From NCBI GenBank assembly GCA_947452965.1, contig CANGEW010000010.1, forward strand, positions 1-64,000: a stretch of 64,000 nucleotides of DNA, in the 5' to 3' direction. The DNA comes from Chitinophagaceae bacterium. GTDB taxonomy: Bacteria > Bacteroidota > Bacteroidia > Chitinophagales > Chitinophagaceae. Both the position numbers and the translations under genes were made by a program. The notes under the pieces are model-generated. The model had not been told where the DNA came from, searched no databases, and saw only the letters and a list, made by a program, of their open reading frames with translations. This document shows positions 1 through 8,557 of the stretch, piece after piece. The stretch's first letter is position 1. Every line of letters begins with the position of its first letter.

Positions 1-798
1 AAAAATCATAAAGGAGAATGGGTTTTATTGAACGGAAATCAAACGGCTTTGTTGGTATTTAATTACATGATTGAAGCCAGAAAAGCAAAAGGAATTGCTA
101 TGCCAAATGATATGGTAATCAAAACCATTGTCACTACAGATTTGATTGATATCATTGCAAAACGAAATCAAGTAGCTTGCTACAATGTACTTACAGGTTT
201 TAAGTGGATTGCTGCTATGATTAAGGAAAAAGAGGGAAAAGAAAACTATATTGTTGGGGGTGAAGAGAGTTTTGGTTTAATGATTGGTAATGAAATTCGT
301 GATAAAGATTCTGTGAGTGCTGTTACCATTTTATGTGAAATGGCTGCTTATGAAAAGAATAAAGGCCGTAGTTTATTTGCGAAACTTATTGATTTATATG
401 TTCAATATGGTTTGTTTAAGGAGGGGTTGGTTAGCATTACCAAAAAAGGGATGAATGGTGCCGCAGAAATTGCTGCCATGATGGAGTCTTACAGAAGCAA
501 TCCACCTAAAAAAATGGATGGAATTGCAGTAAAGGAGTTGCTTGACTATCAGTTGCAAATTGGTAAAAATTTAGTAACGGGAGAGACTTGGAAAATTGAA
601 TTGCCCAAAAGTAATGTTTTGCAATTTGTATTAGAAGATCAATCTAAAATATCGGCTAGGCCAAGTGGCACGGAGCCTAAAATTAAATTCTATTTTAGTG
701 TAAATGCGCATTTGGAGCATGCGGATGATTTTGATGCTGTTGAAAGTTTGTTGGATGCAAAGATTGACAGAATCATTAAAGAAATGAATTTGTTGTAA
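1..798 (+). CDS. phosphoglucomutase/phosphomannomutase, C-terminal part (5'-truncated)
   Basis: This is the C-terminal end of an alpha-D-phosphohexomutase, the family that interconverts hexose-1-phosphate and hexose-6-phosphate through a phosphoserine. The frame is open from base 1 (KNHKGEWVLLNGNQTALLVF), so the gene starts upstream of the window; the TTG at 28 is internal. Visible are domain III with GGEESFG (about residues 81-87 from base 1), the sugar-binding loop of the family, and the C-terminal phosphate-binding RPSGTEPKIKFY loop near the end. The active-site serine and metal-binding DPDADR region lie outside the window. The length of the visible part and these loops fit the PGM/PMM type common in Bacteroidota. 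Substrate preference (glucose or mannose) cannot be read from this part. pcm follows 26 nt downstream in the same direction. Confidence 0.93.
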   Translation, partial: KNHKGEWVLLNGNQTALLVFNYMIEARKAKGIAMPNDMVIKTIVTTDLIDIIAKRNQVACYNVLTGFKWIAAMIKEKEGKENYIVGGEESFGLMIGNEIRDKDSVSAVTILCEMAAYEKNKGRSLFAKLIDLYVQYGLFKEGLVSITKKGMNGAAEIAAMMESYRSNPPKKMDGIAVKELLDYQLQIGKNLVTGETWKIELPKSNVLQFVLEDQSKISARPSGTEPKIKFYFSVNAHLEHADDFDAVESLLDAKIDRIIKEMNLL

Positions 799-824
799 AC
801 CAAAATTGTATTTATTCTGATTGT

Positions 825-1487
825 ATGAGGGAGTATGATGATACCTACAGGCATAAAGGCCTTAGAAAAAAACTAATGGATAGTCTTCGGGAAAAAGGAA
901 TCACTGATGAATCAGTATTGCTTGCAATGGGAAATATTCCAAGACATTTTTTTATGGATCCTGGATTTGATAGTGTGGCCTACGAGGATAGAGCCTTGCC
1001 AATCGATGTGGATCAAACAATTTCACAACCATATACAGTTGCTTTTCAAACCCAATTATTGAAGATCAGGCCCAATGATAAAGTTTTGGAAATTGGCACA
1101 GGAAGTATGTATCAGGCAACCGTACTAGCTGAGATGGGTGCTAAAGTGGTAACTATTGAAAGGCAAAAGAAATTATACACAGCCACTAAAGATTTTATTT
1201 TAAGAAAAAAATATCCATCTGCTTCCTTGAAGTTCATTTATGGAGATGGTTTTGAAGGTCAACCTGCATTTGCACCATTTGATAAAATCATTATTACTTG
1301 TGGCGCTCCATTTGTTCCTCCAAAATTGATACAGCAAATGAAGTCTGGCGGTATCATGGTGATTCCGTTAGCGGAAGATGAACATCACAAGATGCTTAGG
1401 ATTACCAAAAAAGAAGACGGTACAACAGAAGAGGAGACTTTTAGTGATTTTTCATTTGTGCCCATGTTACCAGGGAAAAATGAATAA
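825..1487 (+). CDS. pcm: protein-L-isoaspartate O-methyltransferase
   Basis: Repairs damaged proteins by methylating L-isoaspartyl residues with S-adenosylmethionine. The 220-residue length is normal. Family signatures present: IPRHFF near 38-43, YEDRALPI near 53-60, ISQPYTVA near 66-73, and the SAM-binding motif I VLEIGTG near 87-93. The usual next residues are SGYQ; here they are SMYQ (Met95 in place of the second glycine of the loop). The rest of the Rossmann core (VVTIER, then YGDGFEG and IIITCGAP) is intact, so I expect an active enzyme. It lies 26 nt after the hexomutase and 22 nt before a small membrane protein, likely one transcript. Confidence 0.9.
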   Translation: MREYDDTYRHKGLRKKLMDSLREKGITDESVLLAMGNIPRHFFMDPGFDSVAYEDRALPIDVDQTISQPYTVAFQTQLLKIRPNDKVLEIGTGSMYQATVLAEMGAKVVTIERQKKLYTATKDFILRKKYPSASLKFIYGDGFEGQPAFAPFDKIIITCGAPFVPPKLIQQMKSGGIMVIPLAEDEHHKMLRITKKEDGTTEEETFSDFSFVPMLPGKNE

Positions 1488-1509
1488 ACAATAGTTAATT
1501 AGGTTAACC

Positions 1510-1803
1510 ATGAAATTCCTTTCAAAGCTTGCGATGATTTGTAATGTGTGTTTTGTATATGCTGTCGGTCTTCGGTATTTTAGATTTCAGCATTCAGTTC
1601 CATTATCAAAGGATGTCCTTCAAATACGTTCATTGGAAAGTACTTTGGTGGTTTTGGGGTATGGTGCTATTTGGGTAAATGTACTTCTCATGTTGTTTTT
1701 GATAATTTATTTTTTTCAAAAAAAACAGATTACACTTTCTAATTGGATAATGTATATGAATTTGTTTTTTCTGTTAATTCAATTCATATATTTTTTCATC
1801 TAG
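1510..1803 (+). CDS. small membrane protein, unknown function
   Basis: A 97-residue protein that I do not recognise. It is very hydrophobic, with about three membrane segments (roughly residues 5-21, 43-70 and 76-97) and a short polar link with a KKKQ stretch between the second and third. It follows pcm by 22 nt and probably shares its transcript. Its TAG stop (1801-1803) interlocks with the stop of the convergent yhhQ-like gene: both stops share the palindrome CTAG at 1800-1803, so there is no spacer between the two genes. Confidence 0.6.
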   Translation: MKFLSKLAMICNVCFVYAVGLRYFRFQHSVPLSKDVLQIRSLESTLVVLGYGAIWVNVLLMLFLIIYFFQKKQITLSNWIMYMNLFFLLIQFIYFFI

Positions 1804-2609
1804 CCTGCAGTAGGTATGTTAATAAAAGGAGCTTCATTTTTGCCCATTGCGGCATGTTTCATTTTTTTTGCAGTATCATGACCTACATAATTTTCAATCT
1901 TCTTTTCTATGAAATAAATTAAAGGAGTAAGAATAATGGCCATGGTAAATTTATACATATAATTCATTAAGCAAATTGCTAATACCTTTTGCCAGCTCCA
2001 ATTATTGCCTAGTTTAAACGCAATAAACAACACAACAAAGCTATCAACCAGTTGAGAAATCAACGTTGACCCAGTAGCTCGTAACCAAATCCATTTTTCG
2101 CCAGTAACTTTTTTGATTCTATGAAATACGGTTACATCAATAATCTGACTTACCAAAAAAGCTAAAAGACTGCCTATGATAATCCACATGCCTTGTCCAA
2201 AAATTCCCGAAAAAGCATCTTGCATGTTTGGGATTCCCCTTTCTGTATTGGATTGAATCCACCAATCTGGAGGAGTCGTTTTAATTGCCAGAAAAAACAT
2301 GATAAAAGCATAGGAGATAAGTCCTACAGCAATATATGAGATTCTGCGAACGGCTTTTGGGCCATAATACTCATTTACAATATCTGTCATTACAAATTCA
2401 ATGGGCCAAAGTAATACCCCGCAGGTTAATGAAAAGGAAAGGTTTTTTTCACCAAACAAAGAAAAATTTACAGGGTCGATGCCTAATAGTTTTTCCAATG
2501 AAAAAATCTTTCCACCAATACATTCTGCAATCAAAGCATTGGCAACAAAAAAGCAAACGATAAAAGTAAATACTTTTGTGGGTTTGTCGTTCAGGATATT
2601 TTTTATCAT
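1800..2609 (-). CDS. queuosine precursor transporter, YhhQ/DUF165 (VUT) family
   Basis: Inner-membrane protein of 269 residues with about six to seven membrane spans. Members of this family (E. coli YhhQ) import queuosine precursors such as preQ0/preQ1. Recognition rests on the N-terminal pattern FFVANALIAECIGGKIF (about 20-36), the polar segment MTDIVNEYYG (about 74-83) and the motif STLISQLVDSFVVLFIAF (about 181-198), typical of DUF165. The insert with TTPPDW near 110 is seen in longer Bacteroidota members. A preQ1 riboswitch was looked for upstream, but only 17 nt separate it from the next gene and nothing fits. It may be co-transcribed with the secreted protein upstream (3034-2627). Confidence 0.85.
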   Translation of the reverse strand: MIKNILNDKPTKVFTFIVCFFVANALIAECIGGKIFSLEKLLGIDPVNFSLFGEKNLSFSLTCGVLLWPIEFVMTDIVNEYYGPKAVRRISYIAVGLISYAFIMFFLAIKTTPPDWWIQSNTERGIPNMQDAFSGIFGQGMWIIIGSLLAFLVSQIIDVTVFHRIKKVTGEKWIWLRATGSTLISQLVDSFVVLFIAFKLGNNWSWQKVLAICLMNYMYKFTMAIILTPLIYFIEKKIENYVGHDTAKKMKHAAMGKNEAPFINIPTAG

Positions 2610-2626
2610 AATTGAAGGTGCAAATA

Positions 2627-3034
2627 TTAGAAAGTTATTTTTTTGATAGTCCCGTTGCTGGGTAAAGAAGATCTAACAATCGTTTCGTTTTCAACTATTG
2701 TTACTTTGCCTTTGTCATTGAGTGAAGGGGCTAGTTCTTTTATTTTTAGTGTGATTTTTTTTCGTTGAGTAGCCTTCAATTCAGTCAAATTAAATCCTAG
2801 CGAGTATTCCCCTTCTCTACCTAAGGGCCCAATTCGATACGCTGTTATTTTTGACAAGTTGTTTTTTTTCTTGAAAGAATGAATCAATTTTTGTAAGGGT
2901 GTATCGTTGGGAACACCACAACAAACACTTTCAAATTTGATGAGAATACGATAATGGATTACGCTATCTTTTTCCTGTGAGAAAGCATTGAGCTGAAATA
3001 ATAACAAGAGTAAAGTCCAGTATTTTTTTTTCAT
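2627..3034 (-). CDS. secreted hypothetical protein
   Basis: A 135-residue protein without a family I can name. It has a clear signal peptide (MKKKYWTLLLLLFQLNAFSQ, cleavage probably after Ser-Gln around residue 19-20). The mature part is basic and contains two adjacent cysteines in a SVCCGVP motif near 36-42 and a predicted alpha/beta pattern. It reads toward the YhhQ-like transporter, 17 nt away. The CC pair could form a disulfide or bind metal, but nothing supports a specific role. Confidence 0.6.
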   Translation of the reverse strand: MKKKYWTLLLLLFQLNAFSQEKDSVIHYRILIKFESVCCGVPNDTPLQKLIHSFKKKNNLSKITAYRIGPLGREGEYSLGFNLTELKATQRKKITLKIKELAPSLNDKGKVTIVENETIVRSSLPSNGTIKKITF

Positions 3035-3106
3035 GCTTACAGTAGCTTATTTTGATAAAGTTACTGTAGTTGCCGCCAAATTGGGAGTTCTTTTTTGTTT
3101 TTCTGA

Positions 3107-3559
3107 TTAATTTTCAAACTTTCCGGTAAGTTCTTTTATTTTAACTCTTATCATTACACTTTTAATTCGATTGCTATCATCTAAAGTGTTTTCAATAGTA
3201 CTATTATGTTCAAATTTATGAACGGTTGCGCTGGTGAGTAGCGTCAATACTTTGTTGAATAATTTTTTTCTTGCTTCTTTGGCTGGTTTCTCTTTTAATT
3301 CTTCTGCTTTTCCAATGGCAACAACGCTTTGCCAATTACTCATACTCGTCATTACTTCTACTTGAATACACACATTGGGATTTTTCCGTATTATATTCAT
3401 TTTTTTTCCTTCTCTAGATTGAAAATAAATGTAGTTTCCATCGTAGGCAAAGGTAACAGGTACTACATAAGGCATTCTTCCATCGGTACAACTGATATGA
3501 CATAAGGATTGACTTTGTAAGATATTTTCTATTTGAGGCTTGGTCAGATTTCCAATCAT
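3107..3559 (-). CDS. pyridoxamine 5'-phosphate oxidase-like FMN-binding protein
   Basis: A 150-residue split-barrel protein of the PNPOx-like FMN-binding superfamily. The N-terminal helix (LTKPQIENILQSQ) and strands with CHISCTDGRMPYVVPVTFAYDG, IYFQSREGKK (about 48-57) and VCIQVEVM (68-75) match the small PNPOx-like group often called nitroimidazole-resistance or general stress-like proteins. FMN-phosphate contacts would involve the Ser-Arg-Lys cluster near 52-58. The residues needed for true pyridoxamine-phosphate oxidation cannot be assigned. It is monocistronic, divergent from a universal stress protein gene, which would suit a redox or stress role, but the substrate is unknown. Confidence 0.8.
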   Translation of the reverse strand: MIGNLTKPQIENILQSQSLCHISCTDGRMPYVVPVTFAYDGNYIYFQSREGKKMNIIRKNPNVCIQVEVMTSMSNWQSVVAIGKAEELKEKPAKEARKKLFNKVLTLLTSATVHKFEHNSTIENTLDDSNRIKSVMIRVKIKELTGKFEN

Positions 3560-3732
3560 AATTTTCTATCTAAACTAATTGATTATAACAGTAAAATCCT
3601 GTGTTTAACATTGTTTCACAAGTTGATTAAAATCACCCTGAGCTTGTTTTTTTCTTAATACTATTGAAGTGATATCGTTCAATTTTGGATAATTAATTGT
3701 AATTGATTTTTTAAAAATTAAAATATAAACAG

Positions 3733-4599
3733 ATGAAGACAATAATGATTGCCACTGATTTTTCAAATGCTTCATATAGTGCAGTTAAATATGGGATTCG
3801 ATTAGGGGCTATTCTTGATATAAGGGTAGTGTTGTTTCATGCTTTTCAAGTGGTTACCATCATACCAGATGCCTATACAAGTATTGACATAAATGACTTG
3901 AAAGAAACTGCTGAAAAAGAATTAAGGAAAGAAGCGATGGAGCTAAGGCAAAATTCATCTCAAATCATTGATGTGCTAGCTGTAGAAGGAGATGAATCAA
4001 CAATGATACAGTTGTATGCCAATAGATATTCAGAATGTTTACTGATTTGTGGCATCAAATCTAAAGGTAAATTGTTTAATCGTTTTTTGGGTGATACCAT
4101 TACTGCTTTATTAAAAACAATGCAAATAAGCTTGTTAGTGGTGCCAGAGGGTTTTGAATGGATGCCAATAAAAAAAATAACACTGGCATCAGCAATTGAC
4201 ACAGAAACAGATTTGGAAACTTTGGATCAGCTTAAATCTATTGCAACTACTTTTGAATCAAAAATTCTAATTGTAAGAGTACTTGAAACCAAATTTAGTG
4301 TGATTGAAGAGATAAAATATCATTCAGAGCGATTGACTAGTTATTTAAAAGATTTTACTCCAGAGTATTACTTCCCAAAGTCGAATGACGTAACAGCATC
4401 TTTGAACGAATTTGCAAGTGCCAAAAATATAGGATTAATGGTGATGATATCTCATCCTCATAATATGTTGGATAGAATTTTTGCAATCAGCGAAACTGAT
4501 ACGATGGTCTTTAGAACGGCTATTCCATTGATGATATTGCCAGAGATTAAAATGAAAAACAAATTGAATGAAAAGAAAAAAGAAAATGCAGTAGCTTAA
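3733..4599 (+). CDS. universal stress protein, tandem UspA domains
   Basis: A 288-residue cytoplasmic protein with two UspA folds (about 1-140 and 148-275). The first begins with MKTIMIATDFSNASYSAV, the classic UspA start, and has a degenerate nucleotide-loop region (CGIKSKGKLFNRFLGDT, about 110-126) that keeps part of the G-x2-G-x9-G pattern. The second domain lacks this loop (MISHPHNMLDRIF). Tandem USPs of this size are common in Bacteroidota. The upstream gap (3560-3732) is A/T-rich with no clear promoter. Role in stress adaptation is inferred from the family only. Confidence 0.85.
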   Translation: MKTIMIATDFSNASYSAVKYGIRLGAILDIRVVLFHAFQVVTIIPDAYTSIDINDLKETAEKELRKEAMELRQNSSQIIDVLAVEGDESTMIQLYANRYSECLLICGIKSKGKLFNRFLGDTITALLKTMQISLLVVPEGFEWMPIKKITLASAIDTETDLETLDQLKSIATTFESKILIVRVLETKFSVIEEIKYHSERLTSYLKDFTPEYYFPKSNDVTASLNEFASAKNIGLMVMISHPHNMLDRIFAISETDTMVFRTAIPLMILPEIKMKNKLNEKKKENAVA

Positions 4600-4608
4600 T
4601 GTGTTTGT

Positions 4609-5373
4609 TTATATGAGTTGCCGTATCATTAACAAAGAATATTTGCTGGCAATTCTATTTGCAAAAGACATAAAATCCACTGAAGATTGCTCATCTGCTT
4701 CATCTGAGATCGTTCTAATGATACAGTAAGGTATTTCGTGTTCATCACATACTTGAGCCACTGCTGCTCCTTCCATTTCAACACAAAGAATTGTAGGTAG
4801 TTTTATTTGCAAGTTTTTCTTTGAAGCAGCATCAGAAAAAAAATGATCTCCGCTTGCAATATCGCCTATGTGAATGGAAGGGGCTTGAATGCCAAAAGTT
4901 GTAATGTCACTATCCGAAAAATGTTGGTAGTGTCTTTTGTTTTGAAAAATCGGTGTAATCTTATTTTGAATGGCATGAATTTTCTCTTTCGGAACTTCAA
5001 AAAATTGTACTCCTAACAGTGGGATTTCAAATTCTTTCATAATGGGACGAGCATCCATATCATGCTGAAAAAATTTTTCTCCAATCACAATATCTCCAAT
5101 TTTTAATTGATTGTTGATGGCGCCTGCTACACCTGTAAATATCAATTCTGTAATGTTGAATGAATGAATGAGTGTTGAAACGGTAGTAGCTGCAGCTACC
5201 TTGCCCCATCTTGAAAAAACCACCACCACTTCGGTTTCTCGTATCAAACCCGTGTAGAATATTCTTTTTCCCAGATGATATTCTTTTTTATGGTCAAGAA
5301 TAGCTACAATATCTGCTACTTCTTGTAGCATGGCACCCATAATACCGATTTTCTTGTTTGCTATAGCATTCAT
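4609..5373 (-). CDS. mtnN: 5'-methylthioadenosine/S-adenosylhomocysteine nucleosidase
   Basis: Cleaves the glycosidic bond of methylthioadenosine and S-adenosylhomocysteine, feeding methionine salvage and removing a methyltransferase inhibitor. 254 residues, slightly longer than E. coli MTAN. The three expected catalytic or ribose-binding acids are present: Glu18 in GAMLQEV (third position after the Met, where E. coli has GAMEEEV), Glu201 in CVEMEGAAVA, and Asp224 in RTISDEAD. The purine-side loop is GVAGAINNQLKIGDIVIG (about 81-98). A related nucleoside substrate is possible because the segment 105-160 is divergent. It follows the NeuD-like acetyltransferase by 9 nt in a leftward two-gene operon. 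Confidence 0.88.
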   Translation of the reverse strand: MNAIANKKIGIMGAMLQEVADIVAILDHKKEYHLGKRIFYTGLIRETEVVVVFSRWGKVAAATTVSTLIHSFNITELIFTGVAGAINNQLKIGDIVIGEKFFQHDMDARPIMKEFEIPLLGVQFFEVPKEKIHAIQNKITPIFQNKRHYQHFSDSDITTFGIQAPSIHIGDIASGDHFFSDAASKKNLQIKLPTILCVEMEGAAVAQVCDEHEIPYCIIRTISDEADEQSSVDFMSFANRIASKYSLLMIRQLI

Positions 5374-5382
5374 AAAAGCTTT

Positions 5383-6051
5383 TTAAAGGTATTTTTCACC
5401 TTGTACTCTTGTTCTAATTCTTTTGGCGGGAATTCCGTATGCTACAATATAATCTGCCACATCTGTTAATACAATTGATCCTGCCCCAATGACTGTGTGT
5501 GTCCCAATATGAATGCCATGTTTGATGGTAGCGCTAATACTTATCGCTGTAAAATCGCCAATGGTAACATTTCCTCCGCAAGTAACATTGGGTGCTACAC
5601 TGGTAAAATTTCCTATGGTATTATCATGGTCAATACTAGCTTTTGTATTGATGATTGAAAAGTCTCCGATATTTGAATCACTATTGAGAATCGCTCCTGC
5701 CATTACAACAGAACCTTGTCCCATAGTTACTCCTTTTCCAATTTGAGCAGAAGGATGAATAGCAGTGGCATACTCAACATTGTTCAGCAAACTTTTTACT
5801 CTTTCATATACTTTATATCGAGTCCAATTATCGCCTATAGCAATCAATAATTTTGAATTAGGATGTTCTAGCATGAGTTGAGGTAAATCATCTTCTGTGC
5901 CAATGACTGTATATCCCATTATTATATGTCCTTGTTCGGCTTTGCTTGCAATGAGACCAACAATGCTATATTTCTTTTGTTTTTCAACAATATCAATAAT
6001 CACTTTGGCGTGTCCTGCGGCTCCAATAATGAATATTTTTTCAGTTGTCAT
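5383..6051 (-). CDS. NeuD/PglD-like sugar O/N-acetyltransferase
   Basis: A 222-residue left-handed beta-helix acyltransferase of the sialic-acid O-acetyltransferase NeuD / PglD family. It has an N-terminal Rossmann-like UDP-sugar-binding domain (FIIGAAGHAKVIIDIVE, about 7-23) followed by hexapeptide repeats (about 95-205, for example IGKGVTMGQGSVVMAG). The likely general base is His142 in ASIDHDNTIG, matching the PglD active site. Such enzymes acetylate amino-sugars for glycans. No glycan-synthesis genes are adjacent; the partner gene is a methylthioadenosine nucleosidase. Start at 6051 gives the expected N-terminus. Confidence 0.85.
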   Translation of the reverse strand: MTTEKIFIIGAAGHAKVIIDIVEKQKKYSIVGLIASKAEQGHIIMGYTVIGTEDDLPQLMLEHPNSKLLIAIGDNWTRYKVYERVKSLLNNVEYATAIHPSAQIGKGVTMGQGSVVMAGAILNSDSNIGDFSIINTKASIDHDNTIGNFTSVAPNVTCGGNVTIGDFTAISISATIKHGIHIGTHTVIGAGSIVLTDVADYIVAYGIPAKRIRTRVQGEKYL

Positions 6052-6158
6052 ACCTGTAAAATTATCTTCAAAAATAAGTAAGAATAGTTTAGTTACAAGA
6101 AAAGCATTGTTAACTAAAATACTATAAATTGCGGAGGTATCATTAATATACTATTGCT

Positions 6159-7793
6159 ATGCCCACAAATCTCGAGTTCAATCAAAATGAAGATGCGTTA
6201 AAAATGGCTTGGAGTTATATCCGTCAAAAATTAGAGGTCATAGAACAAGGGGGAGGGAAAAAAGCAGTCTTAAAACAAAAAGAAAGGAACAAGCTAACGG
6301 CAAGAGAAAGAATTGCCTATTTGATAGATGAGCATCATCCATTTATCGAAATAGGTGCTTTTGCAGGATATGAAATGTATGAAGAACATGGAGGTTGTCC
6401 GGCAGGAGGAACAGTAAGTGGAATTGGGTACGTGAGTGGAAGGCAATGTGTAATCGTTGCAAATGACCAAACAGTGAAAGCTGGTGCTTGGTTTCCTATC
6501 ACAGGAAAAAAGAATTTGAGGATGCAAGAGATTGCCATGGAAAACAAGCTGCCTATTATTTATATTGTGGATAGTGCCGGTGTTTATTTGCCCATGCAAG
6601 ATGAAATATTTCCTGATAAAGAGCATTTCGGAAGGATTTTTAGAAACAATGCTAAGATGAGTGCAATGGGTATTACTCAGATAGCATGTGTAACAGGCGC
6701 TTGTGTTGCAGGGGGGGCATATTTACCTATTATGAGTGATGAGACAATTATGGTGGAAAATGCAGGGTCTATTTTTTTGGCAGGACCTTATTTGGTAAAA
6801 GCAGCAATAGGAGAAGAGGTAGATGCTGAAACATTAGGCGGCGCCGTTACCCATACAGAAATATCAGGGATAGCAGATTACAAATTTGCAACAGAACATG
6901 AATGCTTGGATAAAATCAAGTCGATCATGGCTAAGTTAGGCCCTTCGAATAAAGCGAATTTCAACAGAATAGAACCCAAAAATCCAATAAAACATGCCGG
7001 TGAAATTTATGGTATTATGAGTGAAGGGAATAGCAAACCCTATAATATGAATGATTTGATCAATTGTATAATTGACGAAGGGAGTTTTGATGAATTCAAA
7101 GAAGATTACGGAAAAACAATTGTGTGTGGGTATGCACGCATTGAGGGATGGGCAGTAGGAATCGTTGCGAATCAGCGCCTTGTTTTGAAAAACAAGAAAG
7201 GAGAAATGCAATTGGGTGGGGTGATTTATAATGATAGTGCTGATAAGGCTGCTCGGTTTATTATGAATTGTAATCAGAAAAAAATTCCTTTGGTTTTTTT
7301 ACAAGATGTTACTGGATTTATGGTAGGCAGCAGAAGCGAGCATTCGGGTATTATAAAAGATGGTGCTAAGCTGGTGAATGCAGTGGCTAATTCAGTGGTG
7401 CCTAAAATAACCATCATTGTTGGGAATTCATATGGTGCGGGCAATTATGCAATGTGCGGTAAAGCATACGATCCTCGTTTTATTTATGCATGGCCATCTG
7501 CTAAAATAGCTGTTATGGGTGGAGAACAAGCTGCAAAAACAATGCTTCAGATTCAAGTAGCGGCTATGAAAGCCAAAGGACAGGAGGTGACTCTAGAAGA
7601 TGAAGTAAGTCTATTAAAAAAAATAACTGATAATTATACACGTCAAACTAGGCCGGAGTATGCAGCTTCTCGTTTATGGGTAGATGCAATCATAGATCCC
7701 AAAGAAACTCGAAGAGTAATAGCAGAAGGTATCGCAGCAGCCAATCATAATGAGGATATTCCTGAATTTAAAATGGGGGTTTTACAGGTGTAA
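6159..7793 (+). CDS. acyl-CoA carboxylase, carboxyltransferase (beta) subunit
   Basis: A 544-residue biotin-dependent carboxyltransferase that moves CO2 from carboxybiotin to an acyl-CoA. Tandem crotonase-like domains are visible: N-terminal with KLTARERIAYLID (47-59), GAFAGYEMYEE, VANDQTVKAGAWFP, and the oxyanion Gly pair in TGACVAGGAYLPIMSDE (about 179-195); C-terminal with VTGFMVGSRSEHSGIIKDGAKLV (about 384-406) and VGNSYGAGNYAMCGKAYDPRF. The SDETIMVENAGSIFLAGP block and HTEISGIADY resemble methylcrotonyl-CoA carboxylase beta more than propionyl-CoA carboxylase, so leucine breakdown is the best guess. The biotin carboxylase/BCCP subunit is not in the window. A GGAGG sequence lies about 25 nt upstream, too far to act as a normal ribosome-binding site. 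Its 3' end runs directly into a repeat element. Confidence 0.9.
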   Translation: MPTNLEFNQNEDALKMAWSYIRQKLEVIEQGGGKKAVLKQKERNKLTARERIAYLIDEHHPFIEIGAFAGYEMYEEHGGCPAGGTVSGIGYVSGRQCVIVANDQTVKAGAWFPITGKKNLRMQEIAMENKLPIIYIVDSAGVYLPMQDEIFPDKEHFGRIFRNNAKMSAMGITQIACVTGACVAGGAYLPIMSDETIMVENAGSIFLAGPYLVKAAIGEEVDAETLGGAVTHTEISGIADYKFATEHECLDKIKSIMAKLGPSNKANFNRIEPKNPIKHAGEIYGIMSEGNSKPYNMNDLINCIIDEGSFDEFKEDYGKTIVCGYARIEGWAVGIVANQRLVLKNKKGEMQLGGVIYNDSADKAARFIMNCNQKKIPLVFLQDVTGFMVGSRSEHSGIIKDGAKLVNAVANSVVPKITIIVGNSYGAGNYAMCGKAYDPRFIYAWPSAKIAVMGGEQAAKTMLQIQVAAMKAKGQEVTLEDEVSLLKKITDNYTRQTRPEYAASRLWVDAIIDPKETRRVIAEGIAAANHNEDIPEFKMGVLQV

Positions 7794-7796
7794 GGG

Positions 7797-8040
7797 TGTA
7801 AAGGTTCTAGAGGCTTTAAAAGTTTAATGTTCCAGATGTTCGATGTTCCAAATGTTTCAAAGTTAAAAGTTCCAGATGTTCGAAAGGTTCAAAATGTTAC
7901 AAGCGTTCGATGTTCCAAATGTTTCAAAGTTAAAAGTTCCAAATGTTCAAAATGTTACATGTTATAAGCGTTAACCTTTCAAACTACTGGAACGTCTGAA
8001 ACCTTTGGAACATTTTACCTTAAACCCTTCAACCATTAAA
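7797..8040. repeat. dispersed hairpin-forming GTTCCARATGTT repeat, copy A
   Basis: The gap after the carboxylase is filled with short degenerate modules: GTTCCAGATGTT, GTTCCAAATGTT, TTTCAAAGTTAAAAG on the left, and on the right their approximate reverse complements (CTGGAACGTCTGAAACCTTTGGAACATTT, 7988-8016). Within it a 37-bp stretch is repeated exactly, 7838-7874 and 7905-7941, at a 67-bp period. The whole could fold into a long imperfect hairpin. The same vocabulary recurs at 43722-43850 and 50310-50380. No transposase is nearby. The role is unknown: non-autonomous element, terminator or protein-binding array are all possible. Confidence 0.75.
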
Positions 8041-8082
8041 CCATATCTATCTAATACAATTGTTTATCTTGCAGACTTCATC

Positions 8083-8553
8083 ATGACGACTCCTCATATT
8101 AAAATATACACAGATGGTGCAGCAAGAGGGAACCCTGGTCCGGGAGGATATGGATGTATATTGATGTATGGCCAACATCGTAAAGAGCTTTCTGCTGGTT
8201 ATAGACTCACTACCAATAATAGAATGGAATTATTAGCAGTAATCATGGCATTAGCTTCTATTTCAAATAAAAACATTCCTGTCGTAATTTATTCTGATAG
8301 CCAGTATGTAGTGAATGCCATTGAAAAAGGTTGGTTAAATACCTGGATCAAAACCAATTTTAAGGGGGGTAAAAAAAATAGTGATTTATGGAAAAGATTT
8401 TTTGATTTATCAAAAGACTTTTCCATAAAAATGGTTTGGGTAAAAGGTCATGCAAATAATCCATTCAACAACCGATGTGATGAACTCGCTACTGCTGCTG
8501 CAGATGGAAGTGGATTACTGATAGATGATTGGTATGAAAAGAATGAGGACTAA
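8083..8553 (+). CDS. rnhA: ribonuclease HI
   Basis: Endonuclease that cuts the RNA strand of RNA-DNA hybrids (R-loops, Okazaki primers). I place the start at 8083 (MTTPHIKIYTDG), giving 156 residues, the usual size; an in-frame upstream ATG at 8005 would add 26 residues encoded by repeat DNA and is unlikely. All catalytic residues are present: Asp11 (YTDGAARGNPGPGG), Glu49 (NNRMEL), Asp72 (YSDSQYV), His123 (KGHANNP) and Asp133 (RCDELA). The basic handle region (WIKTNFKGGKKNSDLW, about 88-103) is present, so this is the E. coli-like type. It ends 4 nt before the convergent SprT-like gene. Confidence 0.95.
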   Translation: MTTPHIKIYTDGAARGNPGPGGYGCILMYGQHRKELSAGYRLTTNNRMELLAVIMALASISNKNIPVVIYSDSQYVVNAIEKGWLNTWIKTNFKGGKKNSDLWKRFFDLSKDFSIKMVWVKGHANNPFNNRCDELATAAADGSGLLIDDWYEKNED

Positions 8554-8557
8554 CTTA

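Noticed and set aside
2336-2646. Plus-strand frames over the YhhQ-like gene
   Set aside because: Antisense shadows with no start context or family resemblance.
2610-2700. preQ1 riboswitch before the queuosine transporter
   Set aside because: Only 17 nt of non-coding sequence lies upstream and no aptamer-like stem with an A-rich tail is visible.
7797-8040. Possible CRISPR array
   Set aside because: The repeats are degenerate and mutually complementary, spacing is irregular apart from one duplication, there are no unique equal-length spacers and no cas genes.
8005-8082. In-frame upstream start for RNase HI adding 26 residues
   Set aside because: The added residues come from the repeat element, and the family N-terminus begins exactly at 8083.
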